DNA of 64,000 bases from Rhipidocladum racemiflorum (GCA_036346355.1 CM070584.1:27622039-27686038); one strand, 5' to 3'; counted from the stretch's first letter, positions 50,318-60,676 are shown. Notes: a model not told the origin generated them from the letters alone. Program-made: numbers and translations.

Positions 50318-51006
50318 TGGAGACATGCTATGTACTTCTACAGCAACTTTTTGCAGATCAGCAGCTAGGGATCTTATAAGCGACACATTGTCTCCATCCA
50401 TAGGTTTACTTAAAATTGCATTGGTAATAATGTGAATTTTATCCACAAGAGTTTCCTCTTGTGGACTATTAAGAACAATGTTTATGTCCTTTATTGCCAA
50501 CCTTGGAACCTGTGGCATGACTGGAAAGATAGATTGGGATGACTTCTCGACGTATCTAGTCTACGCGAGGTTCCCAGTTAGCTGCCATGGTAAATACGCC
50601 TCACCTCTTCCATAGCCTTTTGCTTGGTAATCGTGAGACTCTCGCATTACTCTTGGACGTAATTTTCTTGAGATTCACGTTATTCACGTTTAACTTGTTA
50701 TACCTCTGTCTCCTCCGTGACTATGCAAATAAAAAAACTGGAATTGACGGAAAGGGTGAGCACTCCCTCATCGGAGGACAATGATGGGGTATAATCGAGT
50801 TCAAGACTTCGGAGAAAATCTTCTGAAGATGAACTCTCATGGAAGTCATTATCAATCTTATGAGTTCGTACATTGTCGACTTCCATAGGGTATGCGCCCT
50901 GATCCTCTGCCTCTGAGATAAGGGTATGCATGGAGTCACTCTGTTTTCCTGATTTTTTTCTCAGGAAATGGTGCTCCTGACGTGGCCTCATCCGGTTTCG
51001 ATGAAG
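50318..51006 (-). pseudogene. Tat-type gag N-terminal part (fragment of the backbone element)
   Basis: In minus sense an acidic Ser-rich segment (51,006-50,700; FHESSSSEDFLRSLELDY) is followed by an ATG near 50,588 and by LAIKDINIVLNSPQEETLVD to about 50,320. The reading then continues at 35,012. It is cut at 51,006 by the CACTA element and at 50,317 by element C. Frameshifts are present. No domain is recognised in this part; the assignment rests on continuity with 34,219-35,012. Confidence 0.6.
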
Positions 51007-51038
51007 CACTACTACAAAACTGCAAATAGGAGACGCCC

Positions 51039-51419
51039 TATCAGTGGCGGTTTGCTTGGAACCGCCACTAATAGGATTGTCAGTGGCGGTTTTTTAGTGC
51101 GAACCGGTGCCAGGGTCATCAGTGGCGGTTTCTATTCCGAACCGCCACAGATAGTTGAGTATCAGTGGCGGTTCTTATTAGAAACCGCCACTAATACTTC
51201 GATAGCTATCAGTGGCGGTTCGAACCATAAACCGCCACTGATGATCTAACTATCGGTGGCGGCTGGAGGAACAAACCGCCACTGATACTTGGGTACTATC
51301 AGTGGCGGCTGGAGGAAAAAACCGCCACTGATAATCTGACTATTTGTGGCGGTTGTAGTTTACAACCGCCACTGATATGATTATCTGTGGCGGTTTGAGT
51401 TTAGAACCGCCACAAATAA
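51039..51419. repeat. Left subterminal palindrome array of the CACTA element (9 units)
   Basis: Each unit is an inverted pair of ATCAGTGGCGGTT and AACCGCCACTGAT around a 5-12 bp centre, about 36 bp per unit and nearly contiguous. In En/Spm-like elements such subterminal motifs bind the element-encoded protein that assembles the ends. Confidence 0.93.
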
Positions 51420-51426
51420 CATCCAC

Positions 51427-51433
51427 TATAAAT
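51427..51433 (+). promoter_or_regulatory. TATA box of the CACTA transposase gene
   Basis: TATAAAT lies 8 bp after the left array. Transcription from here would enter a 5' exon ending at a good splice donor (51,560|GTGAGT). Confidence 0.6.
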
Positions 51434-51560
51434 GCTAGTCGCTACATCACTCTACAGAAGCTCCTGGTCATCTTCCTCCCCGAAAAAAAGAGCAAAGTTT
51501 CAGATTTCAGATTTTGTTTGCAAGGAATCTTGAGCTTTTACCTCCTAGGGTTGTTACGAG

Positions 51561-52369
51561 GTGAGTAATTTGTTCTCCTCTCTTCATTTGTGGTGATTTA
51601 GTTGCAATTTAATGTTTAGATCTATGATTATCCTCTCTTCAATTGCAAAGCTTAGATTCAATTTTTTTTATTTACCTAGCATTTTGTAGATTAATTTATA
51701 TCTAGATGATGAATTTATTACCTTGCTCCATTAGATTAATTGTTGTCTACCTTTTTGGGATGACAAATTATGGCAAGCATATATTACATGGGTTTAATTA
51801 AGATTGTTGGATATTAATAAACATTAAATTTAATTAATATGGTTGCCTTGCATTTTGAGATGATGAAGTTGCCTTGCATTTTGAGATGATGAAGTATCTA
51901 GCTCCTTGAGAGGAAAATTTTAATTTTGGCTATGCATAGTACCTTAGATTTGTTTGTAATTACCATTAATTTTCTTACCGTTAGTGCGTGCATGTACATC
52001 TTGCTCCATTAGTGGCTATTGTTAGCTCATTTTTTATCAATGATGGTTTAATTAAGGTTGTACTCTCTTCAAATGCAAAGTTAATAGTTAATTTATATGT
52101 AGTTGCAATTTAATGTTTATATGTACTCTCTTCAAATGCAAAGTTATTACCTTGCTCCATTAGATTAATTGTTGTCTACCTTTCTTAGATGACAAATTAT
52201 GGCAAGCATATATTAATGAACAATAAATTTTATTAATATGGTAGATAGGTGATAATGAAGTTGCCTTGCATTTTTATTAACCTAGCATTTTGTAGATTAA
52301 TTTATATGTTGATGATTTATGTAATTAAGGTTATTGCATAATAATAATTTTTACTTTAATTAATTGTAG
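51561..52369 (+). other. Probable 5' UTR intron of the transposase gene
   Basis: The donor is GAG|GTGAGT at 51,561 and the acceptor TTGTAG ends at 52,369, with the ATG following at once. The region is strongly AT-rich with near-duplicated segments (for example TTACCTTGCTCCATTAGATT at about 51,719 and 52,147). No coding sequence is seen. Confidence 0.55.
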
Positions 52370-55300
52370 ATGGACCGGAGATGGATGTACAATGCGAACC
52401 GTTACAGCCGAGAATACATGGACGGCGTATCTGCTTTTCTAAGAGCAGCTGAGGAGAACAAATTGCAAAAGAAGACGAAGTACATACATTGTCCATGCAT
52501 TGATTGTAAGAATGAGAAGATGTTTTCGGACAAATACCAAGTCCACTTGCACTTGATTCGAAGGGGCTTTGTACCTAGCTATACATGTTGGACAAGGCAC
52601 GGTGAAGTGGAGATCATACTTCAATGTGATAATGTCGACGACGACGGAGCCGACAATATGGCAGCTGACATCGAGTTTGGATCCGATGAGGATAGGTTGG
52701 TCGTTGATGATGACAATAATCTGGCTCAAATGTTGCGCGATGCAGAAGGAAACTACAGTTGTCAGAGAGAGTTTAATCAGTTCAAGGGTTTGATGGAGGA
52801 CTCGGAGAAACCTTTGTTCACGGGTTGCAAGGAGGAAAACACAAAGTTGCACACCGTTCTTTCACTACTGAAATTGAAAGCCAGCAATGGTTGGTCCGAC
52901 AAGAGTTTCACAGCGTTGCTACGTCTCTTAGCGGACATTCTTCCAGAGGGCAACCTGTTGCCTAAGACCACGTATTTTGCCAAGAAGGTTGTATGTCACT
53001 TGGGATTGGAGGTAGAAAGAATACACGCGTGTCCAAACGACTGTATACTCTATCTCAAAGACTACGCAGACATGCATGTATGTTCGGTGTGTAAAGCATC
53101 GCGATACAAGCGTAAGGGCGAGGACAACGAAGGCATAGAGGTGAAGAATGGAGCTCCCGCTAAAGTGGTGTGGTATTTGCCAGTAATACCTCGTCTAAAG
53201 CGTTTATTTGCAAATAAAAAGCATACCGAGCTGATGCGATGGCACTCAGAAGAGCGAAAGAGGGATGGCAAGCTGAGACACCCGGTGATTACGCGATGGA
53301 GAACCATCGATAGGCTCTTTAGGGAGAACTTCGGAAATGATCCGAGGAATATAAGGTTTGGGTTGAGTACGGATGGAATGAATCCTTTCGGCAACATGAG
53401 CAGCATTCATAGCACCTGGCCTGTGACTCTCTGTACCTACAACCTTCCTCCTTGGTTGTGTATGAAGCGAAAGTACATTATGATGTCGCTGCTTATTCAA
53501 GGGCCGAGACAACCTGGCAACGATATTGATGTATACCTACAACCATTGGTGGAAGATCTTGTGCTACTGTGGAATGAAGGTGTACAGGTATGGGATGAGT
53601 ACAAACAGGAGTACTTCACTCTATGTGCATTGTTGTTCTGCACCATCAATGATTTCCCGGCCCTGGGTAACCTTTTCGGACGTACTATAAAAGGAGCTAA
53701 AGCCTGCCCCCAATGCTTGGATGAAACTAGTAGTGTGTGGCTTAATAACTCGAGGAAAACAGTCTACATGCGTCAAGCCAGTTCCTTGAAGGAATCACCC
53801 GCACCGCAATATGAAAAACAATTCGGCCAGTGCGAAGGAGGATGGTTCAGCTCCAAGGCCTCTTCCTGGGGAAGAGGTATATGATATGGTTAAGGACATC
53901 AATGTTGTTCTTGGAAAGGGTGGTACATCGAGGTCTTGTACTGAGAAAACCACGTGGAAGAAGAGATCCATATTTTGGGACTTGCCCTATTGGAAGGACT
54001 TAGAGGTTCAAAATTGCATCGACGTCATGCATGTAGAGAAGAATGTATGTGACAGCGTGCTTGGCCTTTTACTGAATATTCCTAGCAAAACAAAGGATGG
54101 ACTGAAGGCCCGTCGGGATCTGGAAGATATGAAGATCAGAGCTGAGCTACATCCTCAAGACACCCGGAAAGGCCGACTTTACCTTCCCCCAGCATGCTAC
54201 ACTCTGTCCAAGAAAGAGAAAACAGACCTCTGCAAGTGCTTGCACGGTGTGAAAGTTCCGTCCGGTTACTCCGCAAACATCAAGAAACTGGTATCGATGA
54301 AAGATTTAAAGTTAACTGGCATGAAGTCTCATGATTGTCATGTGATGATGACACAAATGCTCCCTATTGCAATTAGAGGTATTTTGCCTGACAAGGTTCG
54401 AGAGGCAATTATGAGGTTGTGTTTCTTCTTTAACACGATTTCACAGAAGGTCATCGATCCCGTTGGACTTTATGAACTGCAGGCTGATGTGGTCAAGACT
54501 CTGTGTCAGCTAGAGATGTATTTTCCTCCATCATTTTTCGATATCATGGTCCATCTCATTGTTCACGTTGTGAATGAGATAAATATTTGTGGCCCAGTAT
54601 TCCTGCATCAGATGTACCCGTTCGAAAGGTACATGGGTGTTCTGAAGAAATATGTGCGTAATCGATCGCGGCCGGAAGGTTCCATTGTAGAAGGTTATGC
54701 AACTGAGGAGGTTATTGAGTTCTGCATCGATTACATGCACGAGTTTGAACCGGTAGGAGTGCCTGTATCACGCCATGAGGGGAGGCTAGCTGGGAAAGGA
54801 GTAATAGGAAAGAAATCCACAAATTCTTATGATCATTTTCTGTTCGAACAAGCTCATTTCACAGTCTTGCAACAATCTGTGGAGGTGTCCCCGTATATGG
54901 ACATGCACAAGGATAAGTTGCGGAGGGAAAATCGTGGACGATTAGAGGTTTGGATAACAAAAGAGCACAATCGCGTGTTCAATCATTGGTTCAAGGAGCA
55001 CATGTCTGGTGAAGAAACCAATGTTACGTTGAGGTGGTTGGCAAAAAGGCCATCAGGTACAATCGTGACATGGCAAGGATACGACATAAATGGATATACA
55101 TTTTACACGAGAGCTCAGGATAGCAAAAGTACTTACCAAAATAGTGGTGTCCGTATAGATGCCTACGACAACATAGGCAGCAAGAAGAGCAGCTTCTATG
55201 GGGTTATAGACGAGATTTGGGAGCTCGACTACTGCATTTTCAAGATCGCGGTGTTTCGGTGTCATTGGGTCCAACTCCCAAAGGGTGTCAAGGTGGACAA

Positions 55301-55607
55301 ATACGGCTTCACTACTGTGGACATCGAGCAAGTCGGATATAGAGACGAACCATTCGATCTTGCGAAGCAAGTAGCACAAGTCTTCTATGTAATCGACCCG
55401 GCAGATAAGAAGCGTCATGTAGTTCTTCAAGGAAAACGAAGGATCGTCGGAGTTGAGAATGTCGTGGATGAAGAAGAGTACAACCAGTTTGATGAGTTGC
55501 CTCCTTTCGTAGATGGCAGCATCAGGCTCGAAGAAGAAACTACTCCGGAAGCCACCTATCATCGCGATGATCATGAAGAAGGCAAAATTGTGAAAGAAAA
55601 TAATTAG
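52370..55607 (+). pseudogene. TNP2-type CACTA transposase, split by a frameshift
   Basis: Part 1 (52,370-53,884, 504 codons) has the Transpos_assoc domain near residues 5-80 (WMYNANRYSREYMDGV; CPCIDCKNEK) and then the transposase_21/TNP2 domain from about residue 210. There, CPNDCILYLKDYADMHVCSV, RFGLSTDGMNPFGNMSSIHS and CPQCLDETSS are conserved. Part 2 (53,811-55,607, 598 codons, other frame) continues TNP2 (CIDVMHVEKNVCDSVLGLL), then DUF4218 (MKSHDCHVMMTQMLPIAIRG; PFERYMGVLKKYVRN) and DUF4216 (YQNSGVRIDAYDN; YVIDPADKKRHVVLQGKRR). Two small indels near 53,770-53,805, at the conserved HPYR-like motif, separate the parts. Otherwise about 1,075 residues are open, so this copy is young or the break is a sequence error. 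The start follows a splice acceptor. Confidence 0.92.
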
Positions 55608-55895
55608 GTAGGAGTAATGGCAAAATGTGTGTATTTATGTGGGGTAATAGAAATTTAATGTCAAAAATATGTATTATGTGGAGTAATGGCAATTTTTGGT
55701 ATCTGTAATACTCTTTTATTTTGACATGTGAGATAAGTAAACACATACATCCACTAGCAATTAGTAAATTTAGTAAGAATATATATTTAATCATCATAGA
55801 TAAATTAATTAAGAATAATTAATAGTTAATATATATTATAGTTACATTAATACATAAGTCATAGCTTGATATCAAAAGAAAATCTTAAAAATAAT
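55608..55895 (+). other. AT-rich 3' region of the transposase gene
   Basis: It has no coding sequence. It contains near-duplicated short pieces (GTAATGGCAA) and probably the transcript end; no clear poly(A) signal could be singled out. Confidence 0.4.
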
Positions 55896-56055
55896 ATCTA
55901 TGGCGGTTCTTAATAAAGACCGCCACTGATAAGGACTATCTGTGACGGTTCTTAATAAAAACTGCCACTGATACTCACTATCTGTGGCGGTTGGTAATAA
56001 AAACTGCCACTGAAAAGGACTATCTGTGGCGGTTCTTAATAAAAACCGCCACTAA
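55896..56055. repeat. Internal palindrome array of the CACTA element (4 units)
   Basis: It has the same motif as the terminal arrays (ATCTGTGGCGGTT with AACCGCCACTGAT) and a shared centre CTTAATAAA in most units. Several arms carry single changes (GTGACGG, CTGCCAC). It is 3.7 kb from the right end, so it is not a normal subterminal position. Confidence 0.9.
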
Positions 56056-56065
56056 TACTGCCCCA

Positions 56066-56072
56066 TATAAAT
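56066..56072 (+). promoter_or_regulatory. Second TATA box, after the internal palindrome array
   Basis: TATAAAT lies 10 bp after the internal array, close to the 8-bp spacing of the left end (51,427). It could drive the downstream GC-rich segment and CCT1 exons. Confidence 0.5.
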
Positions 56073-56445
56073 GTCCACACTTAACCCTAAAACACAATGC
56101 TCCTCCCGCAAAGGTCTCTCCTCCCGCCGCAAGGTCTCCCAGCGCCCTCGTTTGACCCGTCCCCGCCCGGCGCCCTCGTCCGGCCTGGCCTCGCCCGGAG
56201 CCCCCGTTGGCCACCTCCGCCCTGTCAAGTCGTCCCCACGCGCCGTCCCCGCCGGGCACAAGATCTCCCGGAGCCCACGCCGACGCCGGATGTCGCACCC
56301 ACACCCTCCCGGTGACGCCCGCCAGCCCGGTGACGCCCGCGACCCCACCGTCGTGCGCAACCCCGCCCCGCCCGATGCTCAACTCTGCCTGCCCGGTTAT
56401 TGCTACATGTGTTGCTATGATATACATGTCAAGTCTGGAGAATAG
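56071..56445 (+). CDS. GC-rich open segment downstream of the internal promoter module, possibly a captured first exon
   Basis: A sharp shift to high GC covers about 56,097-56,400 within AT-rich DNA. Two plus-strand frames stay open: one from an ATG at 56,071 (124 codons, Arg/Ser/Pro-rich) and one from 56,097 (72 codons, Pro-rich, MLLPQRSLLPPQ). The composition resembles a GC-rich first exon of a grass gene. I recognise no protein family, and the minus strand is also open, so coding is uncertain. Confidence 0.3.
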   Translation: MSTLNPKTQCSSRKGLSSRRKVSQRPRLTRPRPAPSSGLASPGAPVGHLRPVKSSPRAVPAGHKISRSPRRRRMSHPHPPGDARQPGDARDPTVVRNPAPPDAQLCLPGYCYMCCYDIHVKSGE

Positions 56446-57553
56446 GATGCAATATGTAGGTTCTTGTCGTAGTTGTCAATTAACGTTGCTAGCATTTTCC
56501 TAATTGCCATGTTTGTATTCTCCTAATTGCCATGTTTACAGAAAGATAGGATACATTATGCTGTAGAGTTGCAATAATGTGAGCCTGATTGCCATGTTTA
56601 TATTCTCCTAAACGTAGCAAGATCACATTTCAAATGTACTGTTATGTTTGTGTTTTCTGAATGCTATATAATTATGTTCTGTTTCAATTTTCTGTTGTTC
56701 TAAATATGCTTCGTGGTAGCGCCTTTTTCATTTCTTTTTCAGATGAGATGAATCAATATATAGTTGGATATATTGGCTATTTCGTTTTATAAGTGGTAGT
56801 TCTTGACATTATTTATGTATATATATTGCATCATATGATTTGGATGAGAACAGAAAGCTTACATATGTATATATATTTTCACACTTCATGCATGCATTTT
56901 CAGAAATGCTCATGTATGTGATTGCAGACCTTGAAAAGGAGGCATATGTTTACTTTTTATTTTCTAGAAACTATAGCAAATCCTAAATGTATAGATCTTC
57001 GATAATTTTTCTATTATACCTTGGTGCGAATGCATATCCTACTTTGAAACATGATCGAGTTCCAATTGTAGGACAGCATATCCTACCTTGGTATACTAGC
57101 GGAACTTAATTTCCTGCTTCTGGAGTCTGTAAATGTGGTTAGGATGTAGTCATGATGGTGCTCATCTTTGTATTCCCCGAAGATGACCATCATTGTTGGT
57201 TTATCATTTGTAATGTGTTGAATGGGTTGCCACTTATAGTTCGCTTCGAAAGCTATCCAAAATGGATATGAGAGCATGCATTATGTGGGTGGCCATGGCT
57301 AGCAATTCCTGTTTGCACATTTTTGTTAACCTGTTCTCGCAATGTTGGCCTATGTTTGCATGTGGTTTTGGTCAGATTTCTTTTTTGAGTTACTTAATTG
57401 GTGAATTAATATGTTCTCCATTAGCAGATGAAGGATACAGGTGAAGTGCTTGTTGGGCGTCACATTAGATTGTGGTCAGCACTTAATATGTGGTGAAGTT
57501 ACTTGCGAATTATCATATTCTCAAACTATAATCACTTGGTTAGTGTAATTTCG
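56446..57553 (+). other. AT-rich segment before the CCT1 exons, no gene supported
   Basis: It is intron-like in composition. A short exon-like piece may start after TTAGCAG at about 57,427, but it is too short to identify. Confidence 0.4.
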
Positions 57554-58902
57554 GTTGTAGAAGCAGTTCAAGCTGTGAAGACTACAAACGCCAAGGGAGA
57601 AGTGAAATATCCTATCAAGGTCTGTAAAGTGCATTTGGTACTTTCTTACCCTTTTCATGAAATTTTGGTTGTACCTATGGCTTTATCTGTTCTGCAGAGC
57701 ATTAATATTTTGAAAGCTCAAGGTAAAAGCGCTAAGGATAGTTACCTGCTGAATGGATATGCCTTTGAACACAGCCGTGCAGCTCAAGCTATGCGCATTT
57801 TCAGTTTTGCAGTTATTATTTCCCTTTCGCTATGTGCATTTTCTGTTTTGCGCTTTATTATATTCCTTTCGTTATTTCTGAATGAATCGGCAATGATTGC
57901 TCTCTTTTAAACCTCTTGCATATTGCTTGTTTACGATTTTTGTCTTTGGATCCCCATGCTTTTATGATTGGATTGAAAAGCAATTCATTTCATTTTTTGA
58001 GGGACCTAATGCATTACTCCTTTTTTCCCTGCAGAGAATCTGACATAACAAAAGAGCGGATTGAGAAAATTCTCAAGGCTGGTGCTCATGTTGTATTGAC
58101 CACCAAGGGAATCGATGATATGTCATTGAAGGTATGTTTTCGTAATTCAAGAATAAGCTGTTTCTTTATGTACTTTTAAATGTGTTTCTAAATATAGTTC
58201 CAAAGCAAGAACTATTTATTAATTTTTGGTTGGGTTGGCTAGCTTTTCTACTGTATGACATATTTTGCTTAGTTACTGGTGATTTTGGTTGGGTGCTTCA
58301 TACATAATCTGTTGCACTACGTGTAAGGTGGTATATTCATGACCAAGCAGTATTTGAATATTGTATATTCTGTTTAATCCCATTCATGACTTATTGGCTT
58401 GATGGTCTCATGAATTTACTTTTGGCTTGAAACTCTACCGAAGTTGCTTGAAATTTGCTATGATTCTTAAGCAATCTGGGAATGCATTATCTCAATTCAA
58501 TGCCCTTTGAACATGAAAATATATTAATATAATGCTCTTACAGATCTGATTACGCTTGGATATTCTAATCTAACAGCAATAATGTTCTAAAGTAATATCT
58601 GGGGTGTGGATGACTTGTACAATAGAAATTTATATATAAAACAACCTTTACCCTTGATGTTCCCCTGGAATATGGCAGATCACCTTTTATAGTGGTCTAG
58701 CCCAAGTATTAATTAATGCTACACAAACTATTTGGCAATATCCTGATATAGTACGAAAGTGCAGGTGACTACTTTTGCTGATATGGAAGGTGAAGAAACG
58801 TTCGATTCATCGTTCCTTGGACATGCTGATGAGGTTGTGGAGGAAAGAATTGCGGCGATTTATGATGTCATTCTGGTGAAAGGCACAAAGAACACTAGTG
58901 CG
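57554..58902 (+). pseudogene. CCT1: Captured exons of the chaperonin subunit gene CCT1 (TCP-1 alpha)
   Basis: There are four exons, each with proper borders. Exon a, 57,554-57,619: VVEAVQAVKTTNAKGEVKYP, then GT. Exon b, from 57,698 after CTGCAG to about 57,796: SINILKAQGKSAKDSYLLNG; its end has drifted. Exon c, 58,035-58,131: ESDITKERIEKILKAGAHVV then LTTKGIDDMSLK, then GT. Exon d, 58,765-58,902: VTTFADMEGEETFDSSFLGH, ADEVVEERIA and DVILVKGTKNTSA, then GT. They match the middle part of eukaryotic CCT1, an ATP-driven cytosolic folding machine subunit. Sequence between b and c (about 40 residues) and between c and d (about 27 residues) is missing, as are the N- and C-terminal thirds. A working chaperonin subunit is impossible. 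The retained exons have no stops. Confidence 0.92.
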
Positions 58903-59041
58903 GTTTGTATTTTTGCCATGCCATTGTTGAGCTTTTGTTTGCTATGATGAGAGTAGCATTAGTTTATGCAGATCTCAATTATAGTTAGGGGCATAACACT
59001 TATATTGTCAATTAAGTTGTTACTTCTTACTACGATTACAG

Positions 59042-59122
59042 GTGCCGCTCGTCTTCCAGGATTTCATACTTGTGTTGGTGATAATGATGAACTATTGACA
59101 ACAAAATGGTACAAAGAACATG
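59042..59122 (+). pseudogene. Unidentified captured exon
   Basis: The acceptor TTACAG and donor CATG|GTAGGT bound an 81-base open exon reading AARLPGFHTCVGDNDELLTT and KWYKEH. It is not part of CCT1 as I know it. I do not recognise the source gene. Confidence 0.5.
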
Positions 59123-59424
59123 GTAGGTTACCTGCTGAATGGTTTTCTGCTGGATTGTATCATTCATCTTATGTATTACATATTGGCAAATGAGATAGTT
59201 GATTAGATTTCCAAGTAAACATAAAATCTGATAAAAAAATCTATGCAACTTATTAGATGGGTGTATGCAACGAATTTTTGTCTGTTCTTTGATTCAGTTA
59301 TAAAGATGACTTTATCATCCAGTTACTGTTCGTGTGTATTCGTGTGTGTGCTGTTTCAGAGGGCATGGCTAGCACTTTCCTGAGGCTAGCCAGAAATGTC
59401 CGTTTTTTTTATTGTCGGACGGGG

Positions 59425-59750
59425 TTATCAGTGGCGGTTCTAGCTAAAAACCGCCACTGATAATGCATACCAGTGGCGGTTCCAATTAAAAACCGCCACT
59501 GATAATAGAATTATCAGTGGCGATTTTTCTATACAACCGCCACGAATATTGAATTATCAGTGGCTGTTTTTAGCTGGAACTGCCACTGATATTATCATTA
59601 TCAGTGGCGGTTTTTCTCTACAACCGCCACTAATGAGTATTATCAGTGGCGGTTTTCAAACCGCCTTTGAAAATCTCCGATTATCACTGGCGCTTAATCT
59701 GTGGCGGTTCAAAAACCGCCACTGATGTCTCTTACGAACCGCCACTGATG
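59425..59750. repeat. Right subterminal palindrome array of the CACTA element
   Basis: There are about seven to eight units of the TTATCAGTGGCGGTT / AACCGCCACTGATAA type, most complete, the last two partly degenerate. It ends 9 bp before the terminal CATAGTAGTG. Confidence 0.92.
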
Positions 59751-59771
59751 TCCCTCTCCATAGTAGTGAAG

Positions 59772-59881
59772 TTACCTTCTTCCTCCTCCACAAAGTCATC
59801 GCCAGTGAGGTGAACGTAGTCAGCGAAATTGAATAAATTCTCTTCATCCATGGCTTTTGGCGACAACACATTACCACTTTC
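59772..59881 (-). pseudogene. Start of the Tat-type gag or leader open frame
   Basis: In minus sense an ATG at 59,851 opens MDEENLFNFADYVHLTGDDF followed by an acidic run up to the CACTA insertion. The reading continues, frame-shifted, at 51,006. I infer that it is the N-terminus of the Tat element's first protein. Confidence 0.45.
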
Positions 59882-60676
59882 AATGTTGAATTACGACGAA
59901 GGCCCTCCCTCTAGCATCAACTGTCGATGTTCAAGACCCTAGGGTCCCTAGATCGATCTTATGAATGTAATTCTGATTGCCTTTGTTTATAAAACAATAT
60001 TGAATGGGGTAGAAAAGGAATGAAAATTGTATTATATCACGAATGTTATTACAATGTACAGACTAACACATCACACTCAACATAGACTTTATCTTCACAT
60101 GACACACTTCTCAACTTATCCACCCCTTGAATTTTTGCGGGAGTATCATATTTATAGCGTTGAAGGGATGCCAGTTGTCATCTTCAGTGAGGCGTCTTCC
60201 CGTTATAGGGTGTCTTTCAGTCAAAAGGCGTCTTCTCATTGAAGAGGCATATTTTTGTTAGAGAGGTGCCTCTTCGTAAGGAGTAACCTCCAAACGATTG
60301 TCTATACCTGTCAAAGAAAGTTTCTTCCGCACGTTATCCTTGCGCAGAGATTCATTGCCGACCTGATTCAGGTCGGGGCGAAGGTTATCCTTTACCCTAT
60401 CCTGTCTAGCTCAGTGTGATAAAGGGCATTAAATCCGACCCATACAGATATACAGGTCGGACCGTTACCGACCTAGTAGAGGCTGAGATCAGAGATTTGG
60501 GATAAATTCTTGTCCAACTTGTATTGCAGATCGGGTAGTTATTTACGTGATCAACGGTAACTTCGACCGAATGACCTTGAGATATTTAATATGGGTCACA
60601 TTTATGAGGATGCGACTAGTTTCTAAAAAATCGTAACCATTTATGAGGTTCACATATATCAATCGTCGTCAGCAAC
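59882..60676 (-). repeat. Probable 5' LTR of the Tat-type element
   Basis: Candidate borders are TGTTGAATTACG at about 59,882 and CAGCAACA ending about 60,676. A minus-strand TATA box (TATAAATA) is at 60,156-60,149. The segment has the repeated GGTCGG/CCGACC words also seen near 9,540-9,580. The partner LTR is outside the window, so the borders are inferred. Confidence 0.5.
60149..60156 (-). promoter_or_regulatory. TATA box in the probable Tat LTR
   Basis: The minus strand reads CGCTATAAATATGATACTCC around this position, a good TATA context for a promoter firing leftward into gag. Confidence 0.5.

Larger units (their letters stand above)
51007..59768 (+). mobile_element. CACTA (En/Spm-type) DNA transposon with captured host exons
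   Basis: The ends are CACTACTAC at 51,007 and its inverse GTAGTG at 59,768 (CACTACTA in both, about 8 bp). The 3-bp target duplication is AAG (51,004-51,006 and 59,769-59,771). Subterminal palindrome arrays lie inside both ends and a third array is internal. It encodes a TNP2-type transposase (52,370-55,607), now split by a frameshift. The right 3.7 kb carry a GC-rich segment and exons of the host chaperonin gene CCT1. It is inserted in the gag start of the Tat backbone. I did not recognise a TnpA-type second transposon gene. Confidence 0.95.

Noticed and set aside
51039..51419. CRISPR-like array of regular repeats
   Set aside because: The repeats are imperfect inverted pairs inside a CACTA end in a plant genome, and the centres are not unique spacers.
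55896..56055. Right end of a separate, nested CACTA element
   Set aside because: No CACTA-type terminus or target duplication was found beside the internal array; kept open as an alternative in the findings.
56020..56427. Minus-strand Gly-rich open frame of 135 codons
   Set aside because: It is antisense to the GC-rich segment, has no family match, and codes equally on the other strand.
57554..58902. Functional CCT1 gene
   Set aside because: N- and C-terminal thirds and two internal exon groups are missing, and the exons sit inside a transposon.
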